From the NCBI RefSeq assembly GCF_018398425.1, contig NZ_JADPMV010000001.1:310001-374000 (forward strand): a stretch of 64,000 nt of DNA, in the 5' to 3' direction. This DNA is from Pseudomonas lalucatii. GTDB taxonomy: Bacteria; Pseudomonadota; Gammaproteobacteria; Pseudomonadales; Pseudomonadaceae. Position numbers and translations under genes: made by a program. The notes beneath the pieces were generated by a model. That model saw only the letters and a list, made by a program, of their open reading frames with translations, was not told where the DNA came from and made no database searches. This document shows positions 17,812 through 28,113 of this stretch, piece by piece. Numbering within the stretch: the stretch's first letter is position 1; the number at the start of each line of letters is the position of its first letter.

Positions 17812-20800
17812 GGCGCGGCCTGCGCCACGGCCTCCTTGGCCTGCTCGCCGTCATCGCCCTGGTGGTGCTGGCACTGTGGCTGCTGCTCGGCACGAACGGC
17901 GGCAGCCGCTGGGCCTTGGAGCGCGTGCCAGGGTTGCGGGTCGAGGGCTTCGAGGGCCGCCTGGGCGGCAGTTGGCAGGCCCAGCGCCTGCGCTGGCAGC
18001 AGGGCGGCGATCGCCTGGTGGTGCAGGCACCGCTGCTGGACTGGTCGCCGCGCTGCCTGTGGCGCCTGAGCCTGTGTGTCGAGCGCCTGCAGGCCGAGCG
18101 GATCGAGCTGCTGACGGCGCCTGGCAGCGCGTCCGAGTCGCAGCCTCTGGCCCTGCCGGAGCTGCAGTTGCCCCTGGCCGTGGAGCTGGGCGAGCTGCGC
18201 ATCGGCAGCTTGCTGATCAACGACGACGAACAGCTGCAGGGCCTGCAGCTGGCCGCGCACTGGCAGGCCGAGGGACTGCGCATCGACCATCTCGCGGTGC
18301 GCCGCGGTGGGCTGCAGCTCGAACTGCAGGGGCATCTGCTGCCCAGGGGCGCCTGGCCGCTGCGCGCCAGCGGCCAGCTGCACCTGCCGGCACCGCAGCA
18401 ACGCGACTGGCGCCTGGCCCTGGAGGTGGACGGCGACCTGCTCGGCAGCCTGCGCCTGAGCGCCGACAGCAGTGGCTATCTGCAGGGGCACCTGAGCGGG
18501 GAAGTGCAACCCCTGACCGAGAACCTGCCGGCGAGCGCCCGGCTGGTCGCCGACGGCTTCATGGCCAGCGCCGAGCTGCCGGCGACCCTGCGCCTGGACA
18601 AGCTCGAGCTCAGCGCCGGCGGCGACCTGGCCAGCGGTTACCGGGTCGCCGGCCGCGCCGAACTGCCGGGGGAGGGCGGCGCGCTGACCCTGGCGCTGCA
18701 GGGACGGGTGGATGCCCAGGGTGCCGAGGTGGCCGAACTGAGCCTCGCGGCCGAGCCGGAGCGGCGCCTGTGGCTCAGCGGCCGCCTCGACTGGCAGCAG
18801 GCACTGAGCCTCGACAGTCGCTTCGACTGGCAGGACTTCCCCTGGCGCCGCCTGCTGCCGGAGGTCGAAGAACCGCCGGTGAGCCTGCAGCGGCTAGGGG
18901 GCGAACTGGCCTACCGGGACGGCAATTACCTCGGTCACTTCGACGCGCAGTTGCAGGGGCCGGCCGGCGCCTTCAGCCTGCAGAGCCCGTTCAGCGGCGA
19001 CCTGCAGCAGCTGTTCCTGCCGGAGCTGCTCCTGCAGGCCGGCCAGGGCCGGGCCGCCGGCCAGCTCAGCCTGGGCTTCGCCGAGAGCCTTAGCTGGGAC
19101 GGCCGACTGCAACTGAGCGAACTCGATCCGGCCTACTGGCTGGCCGAAATGCCGGGACGCCTGGGCGGCCCCCTGAGCAGCCGCGGCGAGCTGCAGGACG
19201 GGCGCCTGAGTCTGGCGGCGGACATCGCCCTCGACGGCCGTCTGCGCGGCCAGCCGGCACGCCTGCAGGCCGCGGCGAGCGGGGCGGCAGGGCGCTGGTC
19301 GCTGCACCGGATCGACCTGCGTCTGGGGGATAACCGGGTGCACGGCAGCGGCGAGTGGCAGCAGCGCCTGAGCGGGCAGTTGCAGCTGGCGTTGCCGCGC
19401 CTGGGCCAGCTGTGGCCACAACTGCAGGGACAACTGGAGGGCCAGCTGCAGCTGGCCGGTAGCCTGCAGGCCCCGCAAGGCCGGCTGCAGGCCCAGGGTC
19501 GGCGCCTGGCCTTCGCCGAGCGGCGCGTGCAGCGCCTCGAACTGGATGCCCGGCTGGACGCTGCCCAGCAGGCGCGGATCGAGCTGCAAGCCGATGGCAT
19601 CGCCCTGGACGAGCGCGAGCTGGGCCGCCTGAGCGCGACCGGCAGCGGCGATGCGCGGCGCCAGCAGCTGCAGGTGCAGCTCGATGGGCCGTTGCTGCGC
19701 AGCGCCCTGGCCGTGGCCGGCGAGCTGAACGGCGGCACCTGGCGCGGTCGGCTGCGCAGCGGCGAAGTGCACAGCGGCGGCCAGGACTGGCGTCTGCAGC
19801 AACCGGCCAGCCTGCTGCGCCGGGCCGACGGCCGCCTCGAACTGGGTGCCCATTGCTGGCGTTCCGGCCCCGCCAGCCTGTGCGGCGAGGCGCAACGGCT
19901 ATGGCCCGAGCCGCAGATTCGCTATCGCCTGGCCGATTTTCCCCTCGACAGCCTGGGTCCCTGGCTGCCCAAGGATGTCGCCTGGCAGGGCCAGCTGGAC
20001 GCCGAGATCGCCCTGGACCTGCCGGCCAGCGGGCCTCGCGGCCGGGTCTCGGTGGATGCCGGGCGCGGCAGCTGGCGCATCCGCGAACAGGAGCAGTGGC
20101 TGGCATTCGCCTACGACGAGCTGCGCCTGGACAGCCAGCTGCGCGCCGAGGGGATCGATGCCCGCCTCATGCTGCGCGGCCCGAAGATCGGCGAGCTGTC
20201 GCTGCAGGCCACGCTCGACCCGCGTCCGGCGCACAAGCCGCTGACCGGCAGCTTCCGCCTGAGCGGACTGGACCTGGCCCTGGCCCGGCCCTTCGTGCCG
20301 CGGGTCGAGCATCTGGGCGGGCGCCTGGAGGGCAGCGGCAGCCTCGGCGGCGAGTTGCTGGCGCCGCGGGTCGACGGCCATGTGCGACTGCACGACGGGG
20401 TGATCAGCGGCGGCGAGTTGCCGAGCAATTTCCGCGACCTGCAACTGCAGGCGCAGATTGCCGGCGAGCGTCTGCAGCTACAGGGCGGCTGGCACAGCGG
20501 CGCGCAGGGGCGCGGCGAACTCAGCGGCGAGCTGGCCTGGGGCGCCGGCCTGCAAGGGGAGTTGCGCGTGCGCGGCAGCCGCCTGCCGGTCAGCGTCGAG
20601 CCCTATGCGGAGCTGGAGGTTGAGCCGGATCTGCGGCTCAGCCTGGCCGAAGAGCGGCTCACCCTGGCCGGCAGGGTGGCGATCCCGCGGGGCAAGATCC
20701 ACATCCGCGAGCTGCCGCCGTCCACCGTGCAGCTCTCTGATGACGCCGTGATAGTCGGTCAGGACAGCCCGCCGGACCGGCTGCCGGCCATCGCCATGGA

Positions 20801-21476
20801 TATCGACGTGGAGGTCGGCCAGGAGCGCCTGAGCTTCTCCGGCTTCGGCCTCAGGGCCGACCTGGCGGGGCGCGTGCACGTCGGCGACGATCTGGACACC
20901 CGCGGCGAGCTGAACCTCAACAACGGGCGCTTCCGCGCCTACGGCCAACGCCTGACCATCCGCCGCGCACGCCTGCTGTTCGCCGGCCCCATCGACCAGC
21001 CGTTCCTCGACATCGAGGCGATTCGTCGGGTCGACCAGGTGATCGCCGGCCTGCGCCTGAGCGGCCGCGCCGATCAGCCCAGGAGCGAGGTGTTCTCCGA
21101 GCCGGCGATGAGCCAGGAACAGGCGCTGTCCTACCTGGTGCTCGGCCGGCCACAGGGGCAGGGCAGTGGCGACAGCAACCTGCTGGCCCAGGCGGCCCTG
21201 GCCATGGGCCTGGCCAGCAGCGCCTCGCTGACCGGCGGGCTGGCCCAGCGCCTGGGCATCGAGGACTTCCAGTTGGACAGCGAGGGCAGCGGGGTGACCA
21301 CCAGCGTGGTGGCCAGCGGCAATCTGTCCGAGCGCCTGAGCCTGCGCTACGGCGTCGGGGTGTTCGAGCCGGCCAATACCCTGGCGCTGCGCTACCAGCT
21401 GAGCAAGCGCCTGTATCTGGAGGCCGCCAGCGGTCTGGCCAGCTCCCTGGACCTGTTCTACCGCCGCGACTTCTAG
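17808..21476 (+). CDS. tamB: TamB, periplasm-spanning translocation and assembly protein
   Basis: A 1222-residue AsmA/TamB-superfamily protein beginning at a GTG that overlaps the tamA stop (GTGA). One N-terminal membrane anchor (LLAVIALVVLALWLLLGTNG) is followed by about 1100 residues of leucine-rich beta strands, the lipid-conducting groove, and the conserved C-terminal TamB/DUF490 domain. That domain is visible from VLGRPQGQGSGDSNLLAQAA through SLDLFYRRDF, ending in the barrel-like final phenylalanine. It bridges inner and outer membranes and partners TamA. Length is in the family range (about 1200-1300). Confidence 0.93.
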   Translation: MRRGLRHGLLGLLAVIALVVLALWLLLGTNGGSRWALERVPGLRVEGFEGRLGGSWQAQRLRWQQGGDRLVVQAPLLDWSPRCLWRLSLCVERLQAERIELLTAPGSASESQPLALPELQLPLAVELGELRIGSLLINDDEQLQGLQLAAHWQAEGLRIDHLAVRRGGLQLELQGHLLPRGAWPLRASGQLHLPAPQQRDWRLALEVDGDLLGSLRLSADSSGYLQGHLSGEVQPLTENLPASARLVADGFMASAELPATLRLDKLELSAGGDLASGYRVAGRAELPGEGGALTLALQGRVDAQGAEVAELSLAAEPERRLWLSGRLDWQQALSLDSRFDWQDFPWRRLLPEVEEPPVSLQRLGGELAYRDGNYLGHFDAQLQGPAGAFSLQSPFSGDLQQLFLPELLLQAGQGRAAGQLSLGFAESLSWDGRLQLSELDPAYWLAEMPGRLGGPLSSRGELQDGRLSLAADIALDGRLRGQPARLQAAASGAAGRWSLHRIDLRLGDNRVHGSGEWQQRLSGQLQLALPRLGQLWPQLQGQLEGQLQLAGSLQAPQGRLQAQGRRLAFAERRVQRLELDARLDAAQQARIELQADGIALDERELGRLSATGSGDARRQQLQVQLDGPLLRSALAVAGELNGGTWRGRLRSGEVHSGGQDWRLQQPASLLRRADGRLELGAHCWRSGPASLCGEAQRLWPEPQIRYRLADFPLDSLGPWLPKDVAWQGQLDAEIALDLPASGPRGRVSVDAGRGSWRIREQEQWLAFAYDELRLDSQLRAEGIDARLMLRGPKIGELSLQATLDPRPAHKPLTGSFRLSGLDLALARPFVPRVEHLGGRLEGSGSLGGELLAPRVDGHVRLHDGVISGGELPSNFRDLQLQAQIAGERLQLQGGWHSGAQGRGELSGELAWGAGLQGELRVRGSRLPVSVEPYAELEVEPDLRLSLAEERLTLAGRVAIPRGKIHIRELPPSTVQLSDDAVIVGQDSPPDRLPAIAMDIDVEVGQERLSFSGFGLRADLAGRVHVGDDLDTRGELNLNNGRFRAYGQRLTIRRARLLFAGPIDQPFLDIEAIRRVDQVIAGLRLSGRADQPRSEVFSEPAMSQEQALSYLVLGRPQGQGSGDSNLLAQAALAMGLASSASLTGGLAQRLGIEDFQLDSEGSGVTTSVVASGNLSERLSLRYGVGVFEPANTLALRYQLSKRLYLEAASGLASSLDLFYRRDF

Positions 21477-21595
21477 TCTCGGCCTGGCCAACGGCACGTC
21501 GCCCTGAGGCTGCATCGCCTTCGCTGAACTAAAGTGATCTAGCACGCCCGCGTGCGGGTCGATGTTCGCGGCCGGCGGGCGGCGCGCGCAACCAG

Positions 21596-22984
21596 TTGAA
21601 GGAGACTGCCATGGAGTTCATCACCACCCTGGTCAATCAAATCAACGGTCTGGTCTGGGGTCCACCCATGCTGGTGGCGATCCTCGGCACCGGCCTGTTC
21701 CTCATGCTGCGCCTGAAGTTCATGCCCCTGGCCAAGATAGGCGCCGGCTTCAAGCTGCTGTGGCAGGGGCGCAAGAAGGGCGACGAGGCCAGCGGCGAGA
21801 TCAGCCCGTTCCAGGCGCTGATGACCTGCCTGGCCGCCACCGTCGGCACCGGTAACATCGCCGGCGTGGCCACGGCGATCTTCCTCGGCGGCCCCGGCGC
21901 GCTGTTCTGGATGTGGTGCACCGCCCTGGTCGGCATGGCCACCAAGTACTGCGAGGTGGTGCTGGCGGTGCATTACCGCGAGACCGACGAGCGCAAGGAA
22001 CACGTCGGCGGCCCCATGTACGCGATCAAGAACGGCCTGGGGCCCAAGTGGGTGTGGCTGGGCACGGCCTTCGCCATCTTCGGCGGCCTGGCCGGCTTCG
22101 GCATCGGCAACATGGTCCAGGTCAACAGCATGGCCCACGCCCTGACCGACACCTTCGGCGTGCCGGCCTGGGTCACGGGCGTGGTCGCCATGGTCTTCGT
22201 CGGCCTGGTGATCCTCGGCGGCATCAGGCGCATCGGCCTGGTCGCCGCCTCCCTGGTGCCGACCATGGCCATCGCCTATGTGGCCGCGGCCATCGTCGTG
22301 CTGGTGGTGCACGCCGAGGCGATCCCCGGCGCCTTTGCGCTGATCTTCACCCATGCCTTCAGTCCGGTGGCCGCCACCGGTGGCTTCGCCGGCGCCGCGG
22401 TGATGGCGGCGATCCGCTTCGGCGTGGCCCGCGGCATCTTCTCCAACGAGGCGGGCCTGGGCACCGCCGGCATCGCCCAGGCGGCCGGCACCACCACCAG
22501 CGCGGTGCGCTCGGGGATGATCGGCATGCTCGGCACCTTCATCGACACCCTGATCATCTGCACCCTGACCGGCCTGGCGATCATCTGCTCGGGCATGTGG
22601 ACCAGCGGCGCCAGTGGCGCAGGGCTCTCGGCGGCGGCCTTCGAGGCCGGAATGCCCGGCTTCGGCGGCGCCATCCTCAGCATCGCCCTGGTGGTCTTCG
22701 CCTTCACCACCATCCTCGGCTGGAGCTATTACGGCGAGAAGTGCTGGGAGTACCTGGCCGGTACCCGCTCGATCCTGCCGTTTCGCATCATCTGGGTGCT
22801 GGTCGTGCCCTTCGGCGCGGTGGCTCAACTGGACTTCGCCTGGCTGCTGGCCGACACTCTCAACGGCTTGATGGCCCTGCCCAACCTGCTGTCGCTGCTG
22901 CTGCTCAGCCCGATAGTGGTCAAGCTGACCAGGGATCACTTCGCGAGAAAATGGTGTATCGTGCGGCCGGGGAACAGAGTCTGA
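21596..22984 (+). CDS. Sodium:alanine symporter family protein (AGCS)
   Basis: A 462-residue inner-membrane transporter of the alanine/glycine:cation symporter family. Signature stretches are CLAATVGTGNIAGVATAIFL near residue 80, GGPMYAIKNGLG, and ARGIFSNEAGLGTAGIAQAA around residue 280. It should import alanine or glycine with Na+. The start follows TTGAAGGAGACTGCC. The end of the gene overlaps a small inverted repeat (CTGACC/GGTCAG at 22981-22996) followed by a pyrimidine-rich run, a weak candidate terminator. Next to tpx it matches gene order I recall in PAO1 (PA2533-PA2532). Confidence 0.94.
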   Translation: MKETAMEFITTLVNQINGLVWGPPMLVAILGTGLFLMLRLKFMPLAKIGAGFKLLWQGRKKGDEASGEISPFQALMTCLAATVGTGNIAGVATAIFLGGPGALFWMWCTALVGMATKYCEVVLAVHYRETDERKEHVGGPMYAIKNGLGPKWVWLGTAFAIFGGLAGFGIGNMVQVNSMAHALTDTFGVPAWVTGVVAMVFVGLVILGGIRRIGLVAASLVPTMAIAYVAAAIVVLVVHAEAIPGAFALIFTHAFSPVAATGGFAGAAVMAAIRFGVARGIFSNEAGLGTAGIAQAAGTTTSAVRSGMIGMLGTFIDTLIICTLTGLAIICSGMWTSGASGAGLSAAAFEAGMPGFGGAILSIALVVFAFTTILGWSYYGEKCWEYLAGTRSILPFRIIWVLVVPFGAVAQLDFAWLLADTLNGLMALPNLLSLLLLSPIVVKLTRDHFARKWCIVRPGNRV

Positions 22985-23061
22985 CCCAGGGGTCAGGCTT
23001 CTCTTCCCGCTCCCCGCTTAATTAGGTCAAGTCCTCAACTCTGCTGAAAAAGGATCAACTC

Positions 23062-23562
23062 ATGGCGCAAGTCACCCTCAAAGGCAACCCGGTCCCGGTC
23101 GCTGGCCAACTGCCGCAGGCCGGCCAGAAGGCGCCCGCCTTCAGCCTGGTCGGCAACGACCTGAGCGACGTCACCCTGGCCAGCCTGGCCGGCAAGCGCA
23201 AGGTGCTGAACATCTTCCCCAGCGTCGACACCCCGACCTGCGCCACCTCGGTGCGCAAGTTCAACGCCGAGGCCGCGCAACTGGCCAACACCGTGGTGCT
23301 GTGCATCTCCGCCGACCTGCCGTTCGCCCAGGCGCGCTTCTGCGGCGCCGAAGGCCTGGAGAACGTCGTCAACCTGTCGACGATGCGTGGCGCCTCCTTC
23401 CTCGAGGACTACGGCGTGGCCATCGCCGGTGGCCCGCTGGTCGGTGTCGCCGCCCGTGCGGTGGTGGTGCTGGACGAGCAGGACAAGGTGCTGCACAGCG
23501 AACTGGTGGCCGAGATCGCCGACGAGCCGAACTACGCGGCGGCCCTGGCGGCGCTCAAGTAA
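23062..23562 (+). CDS. tpx: Thiol peroxidase
   Basis: A 166-residue atypical two-cysteine peroxiredoxin. The peroxidatic cysteine is C60 in [15 protein letters not shown] and the resolving cysteine is C94 in [12 protein letters not shown], the spacing expected for Tpx. It reduces H2O2 and preferably alkyl hydroperoxides, using thioredoxin. AAAAAGGATCAACTC gives a good ribosome site. It is a single-gene unit with a strong terminator. Confidence 0.97.
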   Translation: MAQVTLKGNPVPVAGQLPQAGQKAPAFSLVGNDLSDVTLASLAGKRKVLNIFPSVDTPTCATSVRKFNAEAAQLANTVVLCISADLPFAQARFCGAEGLENVVNLSTMRGASFLEDYGVAIAGGPLVGVAARAVVVLDEQDKVLHSELVAEIADEPNYAAALAALK

Positions 23563-23578
23563 CGTTCCGGGATTGGAC

Positions 23579-23603
23579 AACGGCCTGCTCTGCAGGCCGT
23601 TTT
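23579..23603 (+). terminator. Rho-independent terminator after tpx
   Basis: AACGGCCTGC (23579-23588) and GCAGGCCGTT (23592-23601) make a 10-bp stem with a TCT loop; the T-run TTTT at 23600-23603 begins inside the stem. It separates tpx from the efflux operon. Confidence 0.88.
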
Positions 23604-23797
23604 CGTTCGTGCCTCGAAAATACGCCTGGAGCGATTACTTTACGTCGCCTGCGACGGCCCGAAGGGTGGCCCCCAGGGATGGCAGGCCACAAACAGTTAG
23701 AAACGTAAGGGGAGGGTAAAAGCGGGTAAATGGGCTTTGCTTCGCGGTTGCCAGTGCTTATCGTTCCGGCTCCCTCAAGAAGTGATCCGTCCTCGCC

Positions 23798-25024
23798 ATG
23801 TTCGATACCGCCGCGACTCCTGCCAAAACCTCCCGCCAGTGGCTGATCGGCCTGAGCCTGCTCGCCGTGCTGCTCCTGCTGCTCTGGTGGTTCTGGCCGG
23901 GCAAGGCGCAGCCGCAGCAGATGGGGCGTGGTCGTTTCGGCGACATGGGCCCGGTGCCGGTGCGGGTGGCCGAGGTGCAGCGTGCCGACTTCGCCGTCGA
24001 GCTCAAGGCCCTCGGCACGGTCACCGCCTACAACAGGGTCGACGTGCGTTCGCGGGTGGACGGCGAACTGGTCAAGGTGCTGTTCGAGGAGGGCCAGCAG
24101 GTGGCGGCCGGCGACCTGCTGGCGGTGATCGACCCGCGTCCCTACCAGGCGGCGCTGCAACAGGCCCAGGGGGCCCTGCAGGAGAACCAGGCGCAGCTGA
24201 AGAACGCCGAGCTGGACCTGGCCCGCTACCAGGGGCTGTACGCCGAGGACAGCATCGCCAGGCAGACCCTGGACACCCAGCAGGCGCTGGTCAACCAGTA
24301 TCGCGGCGGCCTGCTGAGCGATCGGGCGGACGTCGCCAGCGCCAGGCTCAACCTCGACTTCACCCAGATCCGCGCGCCGATTTCCGGGCGTCTCGGCCTG
24401 CGCCAGCTGGACGTCGGCAATCTGGTCAGCGCCGGGGACACCACGCCGCTGGTGGTGATCACCCAGACCCTGCCGATCGCGGTGACCTTTACCCTCCCCG
24501 AGGGCGACCTGCCGGCGGTGCTGCAGCGCACTCGCACTGGCACGACCCTGGCGGTGGAGGCCTGGGACCGTGGCGAGCGGCTGAAATTGGCCGAGGGCGT
24601 GCTGGAAAGCCTGGACAACCAGATCGACACCGCTACCGGCACGATCAAGCTCAAGGCGCGCTTCGCCAATGCCGAGCAGATGCTGTTCCCCAACCAATTC
24701 GTCAACGTGCGCCTGCGCGTGGAGACCCGCCAGGAGGCCACCATCGTCCCCTCGGCCGCGGTGCAGTTCGGCTCCCAGGGGACCTTCGTCTATGTGGTCG
24801 ACGCGCAGAGCAAGGTCAGTATCCGTCCTGTCACCATCGCCGTCAGCGACGCCGAGCGCAGCCTGGTGGACGAGGGCGTGCAACCCGGCGAGCGCCTGGT
24901 GCTGGAGGGCACCGACCGCCTGCGCGACGGCAGCGTGGTGGAAGTGATCGACCCGGCCGTGGTGCAGAGCCCGGAGGGCGCCCAGCGCCAACCGGCGGCC
25001 CGCCAGGCGCGGAACGACGCATGA
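23798..25024 (+). CDS. muxA: RND efflux periplasmic adaptor MuxA (MdtA-like)
   Basis: A 408-residue membrane-fusion protein. It has an N-terminal anchor ([20 protein letters not shown]), a biotinyl-lipoyl-like domain with [20 protein letters not shown], a helical hairpin, and [20 protein letters not shown]. It links the inner-membrane pumps to the outer-membrane channel. The four-gene order adaptor, pump, pump, channel is that of muxABC-opmB in P. aeruginosa and mdtABC in enterics, known for export of novobiocin, macrolides and aztreonam-type drugs in family members. Its stop overlaps the muxB start (ATGA). No regulator adjoins the operon. Confidence 0.92.
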   Translation: MFDTAATPAKTSRQWLIGLSLLAVLLLLLWWFWPGKAQPQQMGRGRFGDMGPVPVRVAEVQRADFAVELKALGTVTAYNRVDVRSRVDGELVKVLFEEGQQVAAGDLLAVIDPRPYQAALQQAQGALQENQAQLKNAELDLARYQGLYAEDSIARQTLDTQQALVNQYRGGLLSDRADVASARLNLDFTQIRAPISGRLGLRQLDVGNLVSAGDTTPLVVITQTLPIAVTFTLPEGDLPAVLQRTRTGTTLAVEAWDRGERLKLAEGVLESLDNQIDTATGTIKLKARFANAEQMLFPNQFVNVRLRVETRQEATIVPSAAVQFGSQGTFVYVVDAQSKVSIRPVTIAVSDAERSLVDEGVQPGERLVLEGTDRLRDGSVVEVIDPAVVQSPEGAQRQPAARQARNDA

Positions 25025-28000
25025 ACGTCTCCCGCCCCTTCATCCTGCGGCCGGTCGCCACCACGCTGCTGATGGTGGCGATCTTCCTCAGCGGCCTGAT
25101 CGCCTACCGCCTGTTGCCGGTGTCGGCGCTGCCGGAGGTGGATTACCCGACCATCCGTGTGCTGACCCTGTATCCCGGCGCCAGCCCTGACGTGATGACC
25201 AGCGCGGTGACCGCGCCGCTGGAGCGTCAGTTCGGCCAGATGGCCGGCCTCAAGCAGATGTCCTCGACCAGCTCCGGCGGCGCCTCGGTGATCACCCTGC
25301 GCTTCAATCTGGAGGTGGCGCTGGCGGTGGCCGAGCAGGAGGTGCAGGCGGCGATCAACGCGGCGAGCAACCTGCTGCCGGGCGACCTGCCGGCGCCACC
25401 GGTGTACAACAAGGTCAACCCCGCCGACACCCCGGTGCTGACCCTGGCGGTCAGCTCGGCGAGCCTGCCGCTGCCGCAGGTCAACGACCTGGTGGACACC
25501 CGCCTGGCGCAGAAACTGGCGCAGACCGGCGGCGTCGGCCTGGTCACCCTGGCCGGCGGCCAGCGCCCGGCCGTGCGCATTCGGGTCAACCCCGAGGCGC
25601 TGGCGGCCTACGGCCTGAGCCTGGCCGACGTGCGCAGCCTGATCAGCGCCAGCAACGTCAACCAGCCCAAGGGCAACTTCGACGGCCCGACCCGGGTCGC
25701 GCAACTGGATGCCAACGACCAGCTCAAGTCGGTGGAGGAATACCGCCAGCTGATCCTGACTTACCAGGACGGCGCGGCGCTGCGCCTGAAGGACGTGGCG
25801 CAGATCGTCGACGGCGCCGAGAACGAGCGCCTGGCCGCCTGGGCCGACCGCAACCAGGCGGTGCTGGTCAACGTGCAGCGCCAGCCCGGGGCCAACGTCA
25901 TCGAGGTGGTCGAGCGCATCCAGGCGCTGCTGCCGCACCTGACCGAAGGCTTGCCGGCCAGCGTCGAGGTCAGGGTACTCACCGATCGCACCCAGACCAT
26001 ACGCGCCGCGGTGACGGACGTGCAGCACGAGCTGCTGCTGGCCATCGCCCTGGTGGTGCTGGTGACCTTCCTGTTCCTGCGCAAGCTGTCGGCCACGCTG
26101 ATTCCGTCCATCGTCGTGCCGCTGTCGCTGATCGGCACCTTCGGCGTGATGTACCTGGCCGGCTTCACCATCAACAACCTGACGCTGATGGCGCTGACCA
26201 TCGCCACCGGCTTCGTGGTCGACGACGCCATCGTCATGCTGGAGAACATCGCCCGCCACCTGGAGGAGGGCGAGACGCCGCTCGAGGCCGCACTCAAGGG
26301 CGCGCGGCAGATCGGCTTCACCCTGGTCTCGCTGACCCTGTCGCTGATCGCCGTGCTGATCCCGCTGCTGTTCATGGCCGATGTGGTCGGCCGGCTGTTC
26401 CGCGAGTTCGCCATCACCCTGGCGGTGGCCATCCTGATTTCCCTGGTGGTGTCGCTGAGCCTGACGCCGATGATGTGCGCGCGCCTGCTCAAGGCGGAGA
26501 AGCCGCAGCAGCAGGGACGTTTCTACAATGCCGCCGGCGCCATCATCGAGCGCATGATCGAGCGCTATGGCCTGTGGTTGCAGTGGGTGCTCAGGCATCA
26601 GCCGCTGACCCTGCTGGTGGCGGTGGCCACCCTGGGGCTGACCGTTGTGCTCTACCTGGCGGTGCCCAAGGGCTTCTTCCCGGTGCAGGATACCGGGCTG
26701 ATCCAGGGCATCTCCGAGGCGCCGCAGTCGATCTCCTTCGCCGCCATGAGCGAGCGCCAGCAGCGCCTGGCCGAGGTGATCCTGCGCGATCCGGCGGTGG
26801 CCAGCCTGTCCTCGTCGATCGGCGTGGACGGCGACAACCCGACGCTGAACAGCGGTCGCCTGCTGATCAACCTCAAGCCCCATGCCGAGCGCGACCTGAC
26901 CGCCAGCGAAGTGATCGAACGGCTGCGCCCCGAGCTGGCGCGCATTCCCGGCATCGAGCTGTACCTGCAGCCGGTGCAGGACCTGACCATCGAGGACCGC
27001 ATCAGCCGCACCCAGTTCCAGTTCAGCCTGGAGTCGCCGGACGGCGCGCTGCTGGAGGCGTGGACGCCACGCCTGGTCGCGGCGCTGCGCCAGCAGCCGG
27101 AACTCACCGACGTGGCCAGCGACCTGCAGAACCGCGGCCTGCAGGTGTTTCTCGACATCGACCGCGACGCCGCCGCGCGCTTAGGTGTCAGCGTCGGCGA
27201 CATCGACGACGCGCTGTACGACGCCTTCGGTCAGCGCCAGATCAGCACCATCTACACCCAGGCCAGCCAGTACCGCGTGGTGCTGGAGAGCCGCGACGGC
27301 GGCCGCATCGGCCCGGCGGCGCTGCGCCAGATTCACGTGGCCAGCGGTGATGGCCAGCCGGTGCCGCTGGCGTCGCTGGCGCGCATCGAGGAGCGTCCGG
27401 CCAGCCTGCTGGTCAACCACATCGGCCAGTTCCCGGCGGTGACCCTGTCGTTCAACCTGGCACCGGGGGCCTCGCTGGGCGAGGCGGTGGCGGTGATCGA
27501 GCGGGTGGAGCAGGAGATCGGCCTGCCTGCATCGATCCAGACCCAGTTCCAGGGCGCCGCCGAGGCCTTCCGCGCTTCGCTGGCCTCCACCCTGCTGTTG
27601 ATCCTGGCGGCCATCGTCACCATGTACATCGTGCTGGGCGTGCTCTACGAGAGCTACATCCACCCGATCACCATCCTCTCCACCCTGCCCTCGGCCGGGG
27701 TCGGCGCCTTGCTGGCGCTGCTGCTGACCGGCAACGACCTGGGCCTGATCGCCATCATCGGCATCATCCTGCTGATCGGTATCGTCAAGAAGAACGCGAT
27801 CATGATGATCGACTTCGCCCTGGAGGCCGAACGCCAGCAGGGCATGGCCCCCGAGGCGGCGATCTACCAGGCGGCGCTGCTGCGTTTCCGGCCGATCCTG
27901 ATGACCACCCTGGCGGCGCTGTTCGGCGCCATCCCGCTGATGCTGGCTACAGGCTCCGGCGCCGAACTGCGCCAGCCGCTGGGGCTGGTGATGGTCGGCG

Positions 28001-28113
28001 GGCTGCTGGTCAGCCAGGTGCTGACGTTGTTCACCACGCCGGTGATCTACCTGGCTTTCGATCGCCTGTCGCGGCGCTTCGCCGGTCGCAGCGCGGCGGG
28101 CGTGGCGATCTAG
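25021..28113 (+). CDS. muxB: RND efflux inner-membrane pump MuxB
   Basis: A 1030-residue HAE1-family proton/drug antiporter subunit with 12 membrane helices and two large periplasmic loops. It starts [20 protein letters not shown]. The proton-relay aspartates lie in [20 protein letters not shown] (TM4), and the second conserved membrane block is [20 protein letters not shown]. It pairs with MuxC as a heterotrimeric pump. It overlaps muxA by four bases, and muxC starts directly after its stop. Confidence 0.94.
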   Translation: MNVSRPFILRPVATTLLMVAIFLSGLIAYRLLPVSALPEVDYPTIRVLTLYPGASPDVMTSAVTAPLERQFGQMAGLKQMSSTSSGGASVITLRFNLEVALAVAEQEVQAAINAASNLLPGDLPAPPVYNKVNPADTPVLTLAVSSASLPLPQVNDLVDTRLAQKLAQTGGVGLVTLAGGQRPAVRIRVNPEALAAYGLSLADVRSLISASNVNQPKGNFDGPTRVAQLDANDQLKSVEEYRQLILTYQDGAALRLKDVAQIVDGAENERLAAWADRNQAVLVNVQRQPGANVIEVVERIQALLPHLTEGLPASVEVRVLTDRTQTIRAAVTDVQHELLLAIALVVLVTFLFLRKLSATLIPSIVVPLSLIGTFGVMYLAGFTINNLTLMALTIATGFVVDDAIVMLENIARHLEEGETPLEAALKGARQIGFTLVSLTLSLIAVLIPLLFMADVVGRLFREFAITLAVAILISLVVSLSLTPMMCARLLKAEKPQQQGRFYNAAGAIIERMIERYGLWLQWVLRHQPLTLLVAVATLGLTVVLYLAVPKGFFPVQDTGLIQGISEAPQSISFAAMSERQQRLAEVILRDPAVASLSSSIGVDGDNPTLNSGRLLINLKPHAERDLTASEVIERLRPELARIPGIELYLQPVQDLTIEDRISRTQFQFSLESPDGALLEAWTPRLVAALRQQPELTDVASDLQNRGLQVFLDIDRDAAARLGVSVGDIDDALYDAFGQRQISTIYTQASQYRVVLESRDGGRIGPAALRQIHVASGDGQPVPLASLARIEERPASLLVNHIGQFPAVTLSFNLAPGASLGEAVAVIERVEQEIGLPASIQTQFQGAAEAFRASLASTLLLILAAIVTMYIVLGVLYESYIHPITILSTLPSAGVGALLALLLTGNDLGLIAIIGIILLIGIVKKNAIMMIDFALEAERQQGMAPEAAIYQAALLRFRPILMTTLAALFGAIPLMLATGSGAELRQPLGLVMVGGLLVSQVLTLFTTPVIYLAFDRLSRRFAGRSAAGVAI

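Noticed and set aside
23605..23797. Small RNA or riboswitch between tpx and muxA
   Set aside because: A CGTCGC-CT-GCGACG stem and a GGGTAAA direct repeat are present, but there is no terminator or promoter pair that would define an RNA gene.
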